This document shows positions 14,925-23,384 of a stretch of 64,000 nucleotides of DNA, piece by piece (the stretch's first letter is position 1; each line of letters opens with the position of its first letter). The position numbers were made by a program, and so were the translations under genes. The notes beneath the pieces were generated by a model. The model searched no databases and was not told the origin of the DNA. It saw only the letters and a program-made list of their open reading frames with translations. Source of the DNA: Oscillospiraceae bacterium (GTDB taxonomy: Bacteria; Bacillota; Clostridia; UMGS1840; HGM11507); assembly GCA_015068525.1 (NCBI GenBank), contig SVKJ01000008.1:1-64000 (forward strand), written 5' to 3'.

Positions 14925-15323
14925 ATGAAACTTAAGAAAATATTGTTGCTGATTTTAAGTGTTATTTTAATGTTATCTTTTTCGGGGTGTACCGTTATAA
15001 ATAATGATGCATTAAATGAAAGTGACGGAACAGTTAAAGAATTTACATTTACTGCCTTTTTTCCTGACGGAACCCATAAAACTTATGAATTAAAAAGTGA
15101 TATGAATACTGTGGGGGATGTCTTGATTAAAGAAGGTATTATATCAGGTGAAAAAGGAGCTTACGGTCTCTATGTAAAAAAAGTTTGTGATGTGACACTT
15201 GATGCAGATAAAGATAAGATGTACTGGGCATTTTATGTAAACGATAGTTACGCAACAAGTGGTGTTGACACAACTAAAATAGAGGAAGGTTTCAAATATT
15301 CGTTTAAGGCAGAAAAGATATGA
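14925..15323 (+). CDS. DUF4430 lipoprotein
   Basis: This 132-aa lipoprotein (signal ending LSFSGC, Cys at 22) has a DUF4430 domain: TFTAFFPDGTHKTYEL, then GDVLIKEGIISGEKGAYGLYV, and MYWAFYVNDSYATSGVD, the usual WxxYVNG-like strand followed by GVD. The fold resembles the beta domain of vertebrate cobalamin carriers, and DUF4430 genes often stand beside ECF transporter S components, as here. It may present a ligand to the transporter whose gene overlaps its stop by 4 nt. Confidence 0.85.
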   Translation: MKLKKILLLILSVILMLSFSGCTVINNDALNESDGTVKEFTFTAFFPDGTHKTYELKSDMNTVGDVLIKEGIISGEKGAYGLYVKKVCDVTLDADKDKMYWAFYVNDSYATSGVDTTKIEEGFKYSFKAEKI

Positions 15324-15838
15324 AACTATCAGTAAAAGAAATGTGCCTTTTTTCGATTTTCGGAGCAGTAATGTATGCATCAAAACTTGTTATGTCGTTT
15401 ATACCTAATGTGCATCTTATTGGCGTTTTTGTTGTTTCGCTGACTGTTATTTACAGGAAAAAGGCATTATATCCAATATACATATATGTGTTTTTATGTG
15501 GCTTTTTTTCAGGATTTGGAGTCTGGTGGATTGCTCAACTTTATATATGGCTCGTTCTATGGGGTCTTGTGATGATAATTCCGAAAAAAATCCCTGATAA
15601 AACTAAAACAGCAATATATATGATTGTGTGCTCTATGCATGGATTTTTATATGGATTTTTGTATTTGCCTGTTCAGGCTGTGTTTTTTAATTTTGATTTA
15701 AATAAGGTTTTATCATGGTATATGGCAGGAATTCCATGGGATATTACACATGGAGTGAGCAATTTAATTTGCTCGGTTCTTGTTGTACCAATTATAATGA
15801 TAATACAAAGGGGAGATTCAGATGTCAAAAAAATATGA
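15320..15838 (+). CDS. Probable ECF transporter S component (substrate unknown)
   Basis: This 172-aa protein has about five membrane segments and the size of an ECF substrate-binding subunit. The N-terminal KLSVKEMCLFSIFGAVMYASKL matches the start of many S components. It overlaps the DUF4430 gene by 4 nt and the next S component by 17 nt, so the three are translationally linked. Given DUF4430, cobalamin or a similar cofactor is one possible substrate, but no residue proves it. No EcfA/EcfT genes are present, so the energising module must be shared and encoded elsewhere. Confidence 0.72.
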   Translation: MKLSVKEMCLFSIFGAVMYASKLVMSFIPNVHLIGVFVVSLTVIYRKKALYPIYIYVFLCGFFSGFGVWWIAQLYIWLVLWGLVMIIPKKIPDKTKTAIYMIVCSMHGFLYGFLYLPVQAVFFNFDLNKVLSWYMAGIPWDITHGVSNLICSVLVVPIIMIIQRGDSDVKKI

Positions 15839-16439
15839 TACAAAAAAAATGATTTTAATGTCGCTTTTTATGGCGATTATACTTATTATGGCTTTTACAC
15901 CTAATTTAGGATATATTCCTTTAGGGGTTACAAGAGCGACTATTATACACATTCCTGTTATAGTCGGTTCTATTATTTTAGGCCCATTACCGGGTGCTTT
16001 TTTGGGGTTTGTTTTTGGTGTAACAAGTTTAATAAATAATACTATAAACCCAACTGTCACATCTTTTTGTTTTTCTCCTTTTTATACTTTTATGGGAATA
16101 AACGGTGGATTTTTAAGCCTTGTTATATGCTTTGTTCCAAGAATTTTAGTGGGTATTGTGCCTTATTATATTGTGAAACTTCTTAAAAAGATAAACTATA
16201 ATTTATCACTTATCTTAGCAGGACTTTTAGGCTCGCTTACAAATACACTTTTTGTTATGAATATGATATTTATATTCTTTAAAGAAGAGTATTCTTTAGC
16301 AAAGGAAATAGCAGTAGATACGTTATATAACGTTATTTTATCCGTTATTGCAATTAACGGAGTTCCCGAAGCAATTGTTGCTTCAATTCTTACTTTGTTT
16401 TTAATAAAAGCAATAAATAAAATATATAATAGAGGTTAA
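15822..16439 (+). CDS. ECF transporter S component, PanT-like
   Basis: This 205-aa membrane protein shows the ECF S-component pattern: an N-terminal MILMSLFMAIILIMAFTP, then a GVTRATIIHIPVIVGSIILG segment, and LGFVFGVTSLINNTINPT with a SFCFSPF motif. These stretches resemble pantothenate-type S components. A gene overlap of 17 nt with the previous S component suggests co-expression. The A-x-x-x-A helix motif for docking to EcfT is not confirmed by eye. Substrate assignment remains provisional. Confidence 0.78.
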   Translation: MSKKYDTKKMILMSLFMAIILIMAFTPNLGYIPLGVTRATIIHIPVIVGSIILGPLPGAFLGFVFGVTSLINNTINPTVTSFCFSPFYTFMGINGGFLSLVICFVPRILVGIVPYYIVKLLKKINYNLSLILAGLLGSLTNTLFVMNMIFIFFKEEYSLAKEIAVDTLYNVILSVIAINGVPEAIVASILTLFLIKAINKIYNRG

Positions 16440-16445
16440 CTGCAA

Positions 16446-18113
16446 ATGAGCTATAAATATCATCCTATGCATATGCATCTTCATGCGGCCTGTGACTATG
16501 GAGCATCAATGGCACTTGATATGTATAATGCATCAAAACTTGGTATGAAATATATATGGTTTACCGACCATGACACAAGAATGGGTATAAGAGAAAATTG
16601 CGTTGATGGGTTTTCTTTTGATACCCCTTCTTTAATGAAATATATAGATGAAAGCTTTTATGGTTTTGAAACTCTGAATGAAAATATAGATTACAGTATA
16701 GATGTTAAATCAAAAACCTTAAGTATGGATTTAAAGTCTGAAGATAGCGAAGAATGGACTACATCTGGAATTAAATTCTTATCGAAAGGGACTTTGCATA
16801 CCTGTTCACTTTCATCTGATGTCACCTTAAGCGTTGAGGTTAAGGATTTTACTTTAACGCCTGATAGCAGACTTGTTTTTGTAGTTAAATTATCTCAAAG
16901 ACCGCCTGATATGAAAAATGCATATATGCTGTATGTTGTGGGCGAAAACGATGATCTTTTAAATTTATATAACGAGCATATACAAACTCTTTCTGCTAAG
17001 GTAGAAAATGGTATGGTTACTATGCCTGTTTCGTCAGATGTTTCTTGTGATATAAATATTGGTGGACGGGATAATGCTTTTGATACCCTTTATATTCTAC
17101 TTCAGTCTAAATGCGGGAAAGAATGTTCTGCTAAAATCGGAGATTTTAAAATAGAAAGAAAGTGGATATGCGAAGAGTTAAAACAAAGGCTTCAAAAATC
17201 TGCTGATGAAGCGGGTAAGCATTACGGAGTAAAACCATTTGTTACAACTGAAATTTCAGGTGCAGGTGAGCATAAGAATTGTTACGGCACCAATATTCCT
17301 ATTATTGATTATAAAGAGTATAACTATAATATGCCGGAAATTGATGCGATTGAGCATGTTAAAAAGCATAATGGAATTTATGCAATCAATCATCCGTTTG
17401 CTATTAAGAAACTAAAAAAATTAAAATTCCAAGATGGGATTGAAGCGGAAAAAATCACACAGGAATTATTTGAAAATATAAAATCAACTTATAAAGATGC
17501 ATCGCTTATAGAGGTCGGTTTTCCTGAAGGAAGAAATTTCCCCCTTTCTTATTATCTTCGTTTGTGGGATATGCTTTCTTTATCGGGAATGTTCTTAACA
17601 GGGTATGGTTCTTCAGATTGCCACAGAAATAACATTGGCTGGTTTGATGGGAATAACTTCTGCACTTATATAGGAGTTGATCCGCATTTAGAACATCCTA
17701 TATGTGAAAAAGAATTTGTTGACGGGATGAAAAAAGGCAGAGTATATACTGCCGACCCTGTAAGAATAAAAGGCAATTTAACATTTGAAACCGAAAATAT
17801 GATTGAGATGGGCTCAGTAATTTCTTTTGAAAATAAAGAGTCTGTGAAAGCAAAATTCAGCATGAATAAATTATCTTCAGACTGGACTTTTAAGCATATA
17901 AAAGACGGAGAAGAAGTCGTATGTAAAAGAGTAGAAAAAGAGGATTTTGAATATAACTTTGTAATAGAAAAATCTTCTCAAAAAGTAAGCTTTCATCGTA
18001 TGGAAATATGGGATGAAAAAGGAAGATGCATTCTTATTACTAATCCGATATATGCTATAAATAAAGAACTTCTTTCAAACCCTTGCCCGGAAGAAAGGCT
18101 TCATATTTTATAG
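16446..18113 (+). CDS. PHP-domain metal-dependent phosphoesterase-like protein
   Basis: This 555-aa protein carries a PHP domain split by a long insert. Metal-site motifs are MHLHAACDYG (HxH, residues 9-13), FTDHD (about 40), EISGAGEHKN (about 275), YAINHPF (about 315) and SSDCHRN (about 397, DxH). Residues about 85-245 form a beta-rich insert, and the tail (about 430-540) looks like another beta-sandwich. Such proteins hydrolyse phosphoesters, but the size and insert are unlike HisK or polymerase PHPs, so the substrate is unknown. It follows the ECF genes by 6 bp, in a run with two further phosphoesterases. Confidence 0.8.
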   Translation: MSYKYHPMHMHLHAACDYGASMALDMYNASKLGMKYIWFTDHDTRMGIRENCVDGFSFDTPSLMKYIDESFYGFETLNENIDYSIDVKSKTLSMDLKSEDSEEWTTSGIKFLSKGTLHTCSLSSDVTLSVEVKDFTLTPDSRLVFVVKLSQRPPDMKNAYMLYVVGENDDLLNLYNEHIQTLSAKVENGMVTMPVSSDVSCDINIGGRDNAFDTLYILLQSKCGKECSAKIGDFKIERKWICEELKQRLQKSADEAGKHYGVKPFVTTEISGAGEHKNCYGTNIPIIDYKEYNYNMPEIDAIEHVKKHNGIYAINHPFAIKKLKKLKFQDGIEAEKITQELFENIKSTYKDASLIEVGFPEGRNFPLSYYLRLWDMLSLSGMFLTGYGSSDCHRNNIGWFDGNNFCTYIGVDPHLEHPICEKEFVDGMKKGRVYTADPVRIKGNLTFETENMIEMGSVISFENKESVKAKFSMNKLSSDWTFKHIKDGEEVVCKRVEKEDFEYNFVIEKSSQKVSFHRMEIWDEKGRCILITNPIYAINKELLSNPCPEERLHIL

Positions 18114-18128
18114 GGAGAGTTTAAAATA

Positions 18129-19163
18129 ATGAAAATATATATAGCAAGTAATGCACAACCTGATTTATCAGATAATAGTCATATCAGTAATTCAGGGAAA
18201 GAACAGGCAAAATATCTTGGAATGTACATAAGCCATCTTGGTTTTAAAGGGAATATATACTCAGTTGGTGGCTTTTTAGTATCAGAAACAGCAAAGATAA
18301 TAGCTGATATTACCGGTGCTACTATTGTTTTATGTGAAAATGATTTTGACAAAATAAAAAATCTTGAATTTAACGAAGATGTTATGTTTGTCGGGGATAA
18401 CGACGCAGTTATTAAAATGACAGAGTTTTTTGGTATCTCAGGTAAAAAAAGAGAAGTGTCCAACTGCTCATTTTCGATGATTGATACAGACGGAATAATG
18501 GATAAGAGGTATCTTGATAACGCTCATCTTCCATATAAACTTAGAACTTTTAATGATATTTCGCAGTATGAAATTGATAAAAAAAGAACGCAGGATATAA
18601 TTGAAAATCACCTTAATATTCCCGATAAATTGGTTAAATCCAAAGAAACGAAAATTCTTCACATCGGGGATACTGGCTCTTATTCTTACCCTTATTATAA
18701 AGAACTTATAGATAAAACAAAACCTGATATTATAATACATACCGGAGATTTTGTTGACGAAGTTAAGGCAGGAAGAATGATTAACACTGAAAATGAATAT
18801 GAAGAAGGCGTTAAGAATCTGGCAGATATCATTTTATCATCAACTGCAAGTGAAGTATATATAGTGCGTGGCAATAATGATGTTGAATCTGTTATAAGAA
18901 AGCATTTTCCTTTAGCAAAAATATTGGAGCCAAATACCACAATAGATTTATGCGGAATTTCCTGCACTTTCGGACATAGCCATTTTGAGGCTGAAAATCC
19001 TGCACAGTGGTATTTTTACGGGCATGGATTTACAGGTGAAAACTGGTCGGAAGAAATGAATGATATTAAAAATGGCGTGTGCAAATTTAATGCCGCAAGA
19101 AATCCGTCGGTTATCATAATGCCTGAAAGAGAAAGGTTTTTATTCCCGTCTCTCGAAGTATAA
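18129..19163 (+). CDS. Histidine-phosphatase-like plus metallophosphoesterase fusion
   Basis: This 344-aa protein seems to join two hydrolase folds. The N-terminal 150 residues resemble the phosphoglycerate-mutase/histidine phosphatase fold (SNSGKEQAKYLGMYISHLGF, then a VGG-ETAKIIADITGA stretch), but the catalytic RHG near the start is replaced by SNAQPD, so that half is probably inactive. The C-terminal half is a calcineurin-like phosphoesterase: HIGDTG, HTGDFVDE, VRGNNDVES and TFGHSHFE supply the metal ligands and active-site His. It lies between the PHP protein and ymdB, a block of three phosphoesterase genes. Confidence 0.7.
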   Translation: MKIYIASNAQPDLSDNSHISNSGKEQAKYLGMYISHLGFKGNIYSVGGFLVSETAKIIADITGATIVLCENDFDKIKNLEFNEDVMFVGDNDAVIKMTEFFGISGKKREVSNCSFSMIDTDGIMDKRYLDNAHLPYKLRTFNDISQYEIDKKRTQDIIENHLNIPDKLVKSKETKILHIGDTGSYSYPYYKELIDKTKPDIIIHTGDFVDEVKAGRMINTENEYEEGVKNLADIILSSTASEVYIVRGNNDVESVIRKHFPLAKILEPNTTIDLCGISCTFGHSHFEAENPAQWYFYGHGFTGENWSEEMNDIKNGVCKFNAARNPSVIIMPERERFLFPSLEV

Positions 19164-19182
19164 TAAAGAAAGTTGAATTATA

Positions 19183-19980
19183 ATGAAAAATATTTTAGTA
19201 ATAGGTGATGTTGTAGGCAGAGCCGGGCGAGAGCTTATTTTTGAAAAACTTAAAGATATAAAAAATGAATATAACATTGATTTTACAATAGTAAACGGAG
19301 AAAATGCTACAACAGGTAACGGTATAACCGAAAAATATGCATATATGCTTTTAGATGCAGGGGCTGACTGCATAACGCTTGGCAATCACGCGTTTGATAA
19401 AAAGGACCTTAATAATATGCTTAATACATCAACTAAAATTGTAAGGCCTCTTAACGTTAATCCTGACCTTCCGGGTGACGGTGTGGCAGTTTTTGATATA
19501 GGAGATTATAAAATCGCCGTTATAAATCTTCTTGGCAATGTTTTTATTGAAGGGGCTGATTCAAATCCGTTTACAGTATTAGATAAAGCAGTAAAAAATA
19601 TAGAGAGAAAACATGGGCGTTGTAATATTATAGTTGATTTTCACGCCGAGGCAACAAGTGAAAAACAAGCATTAGGTTATTATATGGACGGGAAAATTAC
19701 AGCACTGTTTGGCACTCATACCCATGTTCAGACTAATGATATAAAAATATTAAAAAACGGAACAGGATATATAACTGATGTAGGAATGACAGGAGCCGAA
19801 TACTCTGTTATAGGACTTGATAAAGATATTGCTGTTAAAAGATTTGCAGAAGGTGAAAAAGGCAAATTCAAGTGGTCGGACATTTCGCCTATGATAAACG
19901 GATGTGTTTTTACGATTGATGAAAGAATAGGCAAAACTGTTTCGGTAAAATCAATATATAAAAGATACGGAGAAAATTAG
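19183..19980 (+). CDS. ymdB: YmdB-type metallophosphoesterase (TIGR00282)
   Basis: YmdB hydrolyses 2',3'-cyclic nucleotides and in Bacillus affects biofilm and motility switching. The 265-aa length matches. Motifs are VIGDVVGRAGRE (GD, metal ligand), NGENATTGNGIT, LGNHAFDKKD (GNH), VDFHAEATSEKQA, GTHTHVQTND and TDVGMTGAEYSV, all family signatures. In many Firmicutes it lies beside rny; here it follows a fused phosphoesterase. Its stop codon TAG is the first part of the heptamer arm of the IVP cassette. Confidence 0.93.
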   Translation: MKNILVIGDVVGRAGRELIFEKLKDIKNEYNIDFTIVNGENATTGNGITEKYAYMLLDAGADCITLGNHAFDKKDLNNMLNTSTKIVRPLNVNPDLPGDGVAVFDIGDYKIAVINLLGNVFIEGADSNPFTVLDKAVKNIERKHGRCNIIVDFHAEATSEKQALGYYMDGKITALFGTHTHVQTNDIKILKNGTGYITDVGMTGAEYSVIGLDKDIAVKRFAEGEKGKFKWSDISPMINGCVFTIDERIGKTVSVKSIYKRYGEN

Positions 19981-20583
19981 GAATTAGGAATGAGGAATTA
20001 GGAATGAAGGTATGCAAAAACATGCCATACGGCGTTTTTGCAATAGTGAAGAAAGGTGACAATGAATGGATAATAATATCATAGCAGATAAGAGTAAAAA
20101 ATTTGCTATTCGAATTGTTAATTTATATAAAATTTTAGTTTATGATAAAAATGAAACAGTTATGTCTAAACAATTATTAAGAAGCGGAACAAGTATAGGC
20201 GCTAATATAGCAGAAGCTGTCTGTTCAATTAGTAAAAAAGATTTTTTATCTAAAATGTATATTGCTTTTAAAGAATGTTCTGAAACAGGATATTGGATTG
20301 AGTTATTATATGAAACAAAATTTGTAAATTACGAGGAATATGTTTCAATTTATGGTGATTGCACGGAACTTAAAAGAATTTTATCGTCTATTACAAAAAC
20401 TGCTAAAGAAAAAATGGATAATTAGAGATTAGAAATGAAGGTGTGCAAAAACATGACATTGGCGTTTTGTTCTCTTTTTAATATTGTATGAGTTGACATC
20501 CTCGACAACCTGCATTTGAAATCATAAATTCCGTAAGGAATTTATACCTTCATTCCTCATTCCTAATTCCTAATTCCTCATTA
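19978..20583. mobile_element. IVP cassette with inverted heptamer arms
   Basis: The left arm (from 19978) reads TTAGGAA, TTAGGAA, TGAGGAA, TTAGGAA, TGAAGG and is followed by TATGCAAAAACATG and a CGGCGTTTTTGC hairpin partner. The right arm (20547-20583) is the reverse complement, ACCTTCATTCC and further CTAATTC units, preceded by the hairpin AAATTCC-GTAA-GGAATTT (about 20526-20544). One four-helix-bundle gene lies between. A second copy of the GATTAGAAATGAAGGTGTGC module follows that gene (20428-20450). Self-complementary ends around one IVP gene are how rRNA intervening sequences are built. Confidence 0.65.
20066..20425 (+). CDS. Four-helix-bundle protein (23S rRNA IVP / S23 family), second copy
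   Basis: This 119-aa protein is a paralogue of the protein at 632-976. Shared blocks are LRSGTSIGANIAEAV (about residues 39-53) and IAFKECSETGYWIELLYE (about 70-87), followed by a C-terminal ELKRILSSITKTAKE helix. GAAAGGTG lies 8 nt before the ATG; a second ATG 4 nt upstream is out of frame. The gene is enclosed by inverted heptamer arms, and its stop (GATAATTAG) is again made of the arm sequence. It is not inside an rRNA gene, and its function outside rRNA is unknown. Confidence 0.9.
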   Translation: MDNNIIADKSKKFAIRIVNLYKILVYDKNETVMSKQLLRSGTSIGANIAEAVCSISKKDFLSKMYIAFKECSETGYWIELLYETKFVNYEEYVSIYGDCTELKRILSSITKTAKEKMDN

Positions 20584-20606
20584 TATAAGAAAGAAGGGTA
20601 TAAATT

Positions 20607-21173
20607 ATGGAAATTTTTGATATAATTAAAAGAAGAAGAACAATTCGACTGTTTTTAAAAAAGCCGGTTGAAAAAGAAAAGATTGATATAATGTTAGAGG
20701 GGGCTCGTCTTGCGCCGTCAGGAGCAAATATTCAGCCTGTTAAATATATTGCGGTAACTGATAAAGAGTACTGCGATAAACTTTTTCCTCTTACCAAGTG
20801 GGCAGGTTATACTGCACCAAAAGGCGCACCGACTAAAGAAACATCTCCGACTGCTTACATAATTGTTCTTATTGACGAAGATTTAAGAAAAGACGGGGAT
20901 AATGATGCTTGTTATGCAAGTGAAAATATAGTCTTAATTGCAGAAAGTATGGGGATTGGCTCTTGTATTTTAGGGTCAGTTCAAAGATCTGAAATTAAAG
21001 AATTATTTAATATTTCTGATAATTTAAGGATTCATACTGTTATTGCTCTTGGCTATCCAAAGCAAAAATCTTCTTATTTTGATTTAGAAGACAGTGTAAA
21101 ATACTACGTTGATGAAAATAATGATTTACATGTGCCTAAAAGAAAAATCGAAGAAATAGTTTCGTATTTTTGA
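20607..21173 (+). CDS. Nitroreductase-family protein
   Basis: This 188-aa protein is a small FMN-dependent nitroreductase-family member. The start FDIIKRRRTIRLFLKKPV and LEGARLAPSGANIQPVKYIA give the FMN-binding Arg/Ser region; SENIVLIAESMGIGSCILG and VIALGYPKQKS are the later family blocks. Substrates in this family range from nitroaromatics to quinones and cannot be deduced. AGAAAGAAGG lies upstream. It is a single-gene unit between the IVP cassette and the groESL promoter. Confidence 0.88.
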   Translation: MEIFDIIKRRRTIRLFLKKPVEKEKIDIMLEGARLAPSGANIQPVKYIAVTDKEYCDKLFPLTKWAGYTAPKGAPTKETSPTAYIIVLIDEDLRKDGDNDACYASENIVLIAESMGIGSCILGSVQRSEIKELFNISDNLRIHTVIALGYPKQKSSYFDLEDSVKYYVDENNDLHVPKRKIEEIVSYF

Positions 21174-21299
21174 GTAAATCAGAGTATTTTAGAGAATTTT
21201 AAAGAAAAACAACTATTATATTAAAATTTTAATGATATGCATACAAATGCCCAGTATTTCGCACCTTGAAATACTGGTAAATATTAGGTAAAATATACA

Positions 21300-21326
21300 T
21301 TAGCACTCTCGTAATGCGAGTGCTAA
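21300..21326 (+). promoter_or_regulatory. CIRCE operator (HrcA site) of groESL
   Basis: TTAGCACTC (21300-21308), nine spacer bases and GAGTGCTAA (21318-21326) make an exact CIRCE element, the binding site of the heat-shock repressor HrcA. hrcA itself is not in this window. A further inverted repeat, CCAGTATTTC/GAAATACTGG (about 21250-21276), sits just upstream. Confidence 0.95.
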
Positions 21327-21365
21327 AAATGTTTTTTATATAATAATATACAGGAGGAACTTAAT

Positions 21366-21656
21366 ATGAAGACATTAAAACCATACCTTGACAAAGTGGT
21401 CATTAAAATGGTAGAAACTGAAGAAACAACCGCAAGTGGAATTGTTTTACCGGGTAATGCTAAAGAAAAACCTCAGATGGCAGAAGTTATTGCTGTTGGT
21501 CCCGGTGGGATTGTTGACGGAAAAGAAGTTGCAATGTTTGTTGAAGTAGGCGATAAAGTTATTATCAACAAATATGCCGGAACTGAAGTAAAACTTGATA
21601 AAGAAGAATATACAATCGTTAAACAATCAGACATTTTAGCTAAAGTAGAATTTTAA
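21366..21656 (+). CDS. groES: Co-chaperonin GroES
   Basis: GroES is the 10-kDa lid of the GroEL folding chamber. The 96-aa product shows LKPYLDKVVIKMVE, the mobile loop EETTASGIVLPGNAKEKPQ (residues about 17-35) and the closing IVKQSDILAKVE. AGGAGG precedes the ATG and a CIRCE lies 40 bp further up. groEL follows after 17 bp. Confidence 0.96.
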   Translation: MKTLKPYLDKVVIKMVETEETTASGIVLPGNAKEKPQMAEVIAVGPGGIVDGKEVAMFVEVGDKVIINKYAGTEVKLDKEEYTIVKQSDILAKVEF

Positions 21657-21673
21657 GTAGGAGGCAAAACAAT

Positions 21674-23299
21674 ATGGCTAAACAAATTTGTTACGGAGAA
21701 GACGCTAGAAAAAAATTGGAATCAGGCATAAATCAACTTGCCGACACAGTTAAAATAACATTAGGTCCTAAAGGCAGAAATGTAGTTTTAGAAAAGAAAT
21801 TCGGCGCACCATTAATTACTAATGATGGTGTTACAATTGCAAAAGAAGTAGAACTTGAAGACCCATTTGAAAATATGGGTGCTCAACTTGTTAAAGAAGT
21901 TGCAACAAAAACTAATGATGTTGCAGGTGACGGTACTACTACTGCTACTGTTCTTGCTCAGGCGCTTGTAAGAGAAGGTCTTAAAAACATTGCTGCAGGT
22001 GCAAACCCTATGATAGTTAAAAAGGGTATTCAAAAAGCAGTTGACACCGCAGTTAAGGAAATTGTTAAAAACTCTAAAAAAGTTAATGGTAAAGAAGATA
22101 TAGCAAGAGTTGCATCAATTTCTGCTGCTGACGAAACAATTGGAACTTTAATTGCAGAAGCAATGGAAAAAGTATCAACTGACGGTGTTATTACAGTTGA
22201 AGAATCAAAAACTGCCGAAACATATTCGGAAGTAGTTGAAGGTATGCAGTTTGACAGAGGGTATATCTCGCCTTATATGGTTACTGATACTGAAAAAATG
22301 GAAGCAGTAATTGACGATGCTTTAATTTTGATTACAGATAAGAAAATTTCAAATATCCAGGATATCCTTCCACTTTTAGAACAAATTGTTCAACAAGGTA
22401 AAAAACTAATTATAGTTGCAGAAGACATTGAAGGTGAAGCATTATCAACTCTTATTGTTAACAGATTAAGAGGAACATTTATTGTTGTAGGTGTTAAAGC
22501 ACCAGGCTTTGGCGACAGAAGAAAAGAAATGCTTCAGGATATAGCAATTCTTACAGGCGGTCAGGTTATTTCCGAAGAATTAGGTTATGAACTTAAAGAT
22601 ACAACTATTGATATGTTAGGTAAAGCAGGTCAGGTTAAAGTTCAGAAAGAAAACACTATTATAGTTAATGGTAATGGAAATGCCGAAAATATTCAGGCAA
22701 GAATTGCACAAATCAAAGCGCAAATTGAGGAAACAACATCAGAATTTGACAGAGAAAAACTTCAGGAAAGACTTGCCAAACTTGCAGGCGGTGTTGCAGT
22801 AATCAAAGTTGGTGCTGCTACCGAAACTGAAATGAAAGAAATGAAATTAAGAATTGAAGACGCACTTGCTGCTACAAAAGCCGCAGTTGAAGAAGGTATT
22901 GTTGCAGGGGGCGGAACTGCTCTTATAAATGCAATTCCATCAGTTGAAAAGTTAATTTCTGAAACTTTAGGCGATGAAAAAACAGGTATTAACATTGTTG
23001 CAAAAGCATTGGAAGAACCTGTTAAACAAATTGCTAAAAATGCAGGTTTAGAAGGTGCAGTTATAATCGAAAAGATTTTATCAAGCGATGTAAATGTAGG
23101 ATTTAATGCACTTAAAGAAGAATATGTTAATATGATTGAAGCGGGTATAGTTGACCCTACAAAAGTTACACGTTCAGCTCTTCAAAATGCTGCTTCAGTT
23201 GCATCAATGGTTCTTACAACTGAAAGCCTTGTTGCTGATATCCCTCAACCTGAAGCACCAGCACCACAAATGCCGGGCGGCGGAATGGGAATGTATTAA
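21674..23299 (+). CDS. groEL: Chaperonin GroEL
   Basis: The 541-aa product is the 60-kDa chaperonin. Typical blocks: GPKGRNVVLEKKFGAPLITN (ATP site, about residue 31), VAGDGTTTATVLAQAL (about 85, catalytic DGTTT), AAVEEGIVAGGGTALI (about 405) and a Gly-Met tail ending PGGGMGMY. It shares the CIRCE-controlled transcript with groES. A T-rich terminator at 23331-23366 follows. Confidence 0.97.
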   Translation: MAKQICYGEDARKKLESGINQLADTVKITLGPKGRNVVLEKKFGAPLITNDGVTIAKEVELEDPFENMGAQLVKEVATKTNDVAGDGTTTATVLAQALVREGLKNIAAGANPMIVKKGIQKAVDTAVKEIVKNSKKVNGKEDIARVASISAADETIGTLIAEAMEKVSTDGVITVEESKTAETYSEVVEGMQFDRGYISPYMVTDTEKMEAVIDDALILITDKKISNIQDILPLLEQIVQQGKKLIIVAEDIEGEALSTLIVNRLRGTFIVVGVKAPGFGDRRKEMLQDIAILTGGQVISEELGYELKDTTIDMLGKAGQVKVQKENTIIVNGNGNAENIQARIAQIKAQIEETTSEFDREKLQERLAKLAGGVAVIKVGAATETEMKEMKLRIEDALAATKAAVEEGIVAGGGTALINAIPSVEKLISETLGDEKTGINIVAKALEEPVKQIAKNAGLEGAVIIEKILSSDVNVGFNALKEEYVNMIEAGIVDPTKVTRSALQNAASVASMVLTTESLVADIPQPEAPAPQMPGGGMGMY

Positions 23300-23330
23300 A
23301 GTTTTAAAACACAAGTATTTTATTCAAAAA

Positions 23331-23366
23331 ACACCGAAACGGGATTATCCTGTTTCGGTGTTTTCT
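23331..23366. terminator. Bidirectional terminator between groEL and ddh
   Basis: AACACCGAAACGGGAT and its partner CCTGTTTCGGTGTT make a strong stem flanked by A and T runs on the two sides, suited to end both the groESL transcript and the convergent ddh transcript. Confidence 0.85.
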
Positions 23367-23384
23367 ATTGAAAAAAATTCTGTT

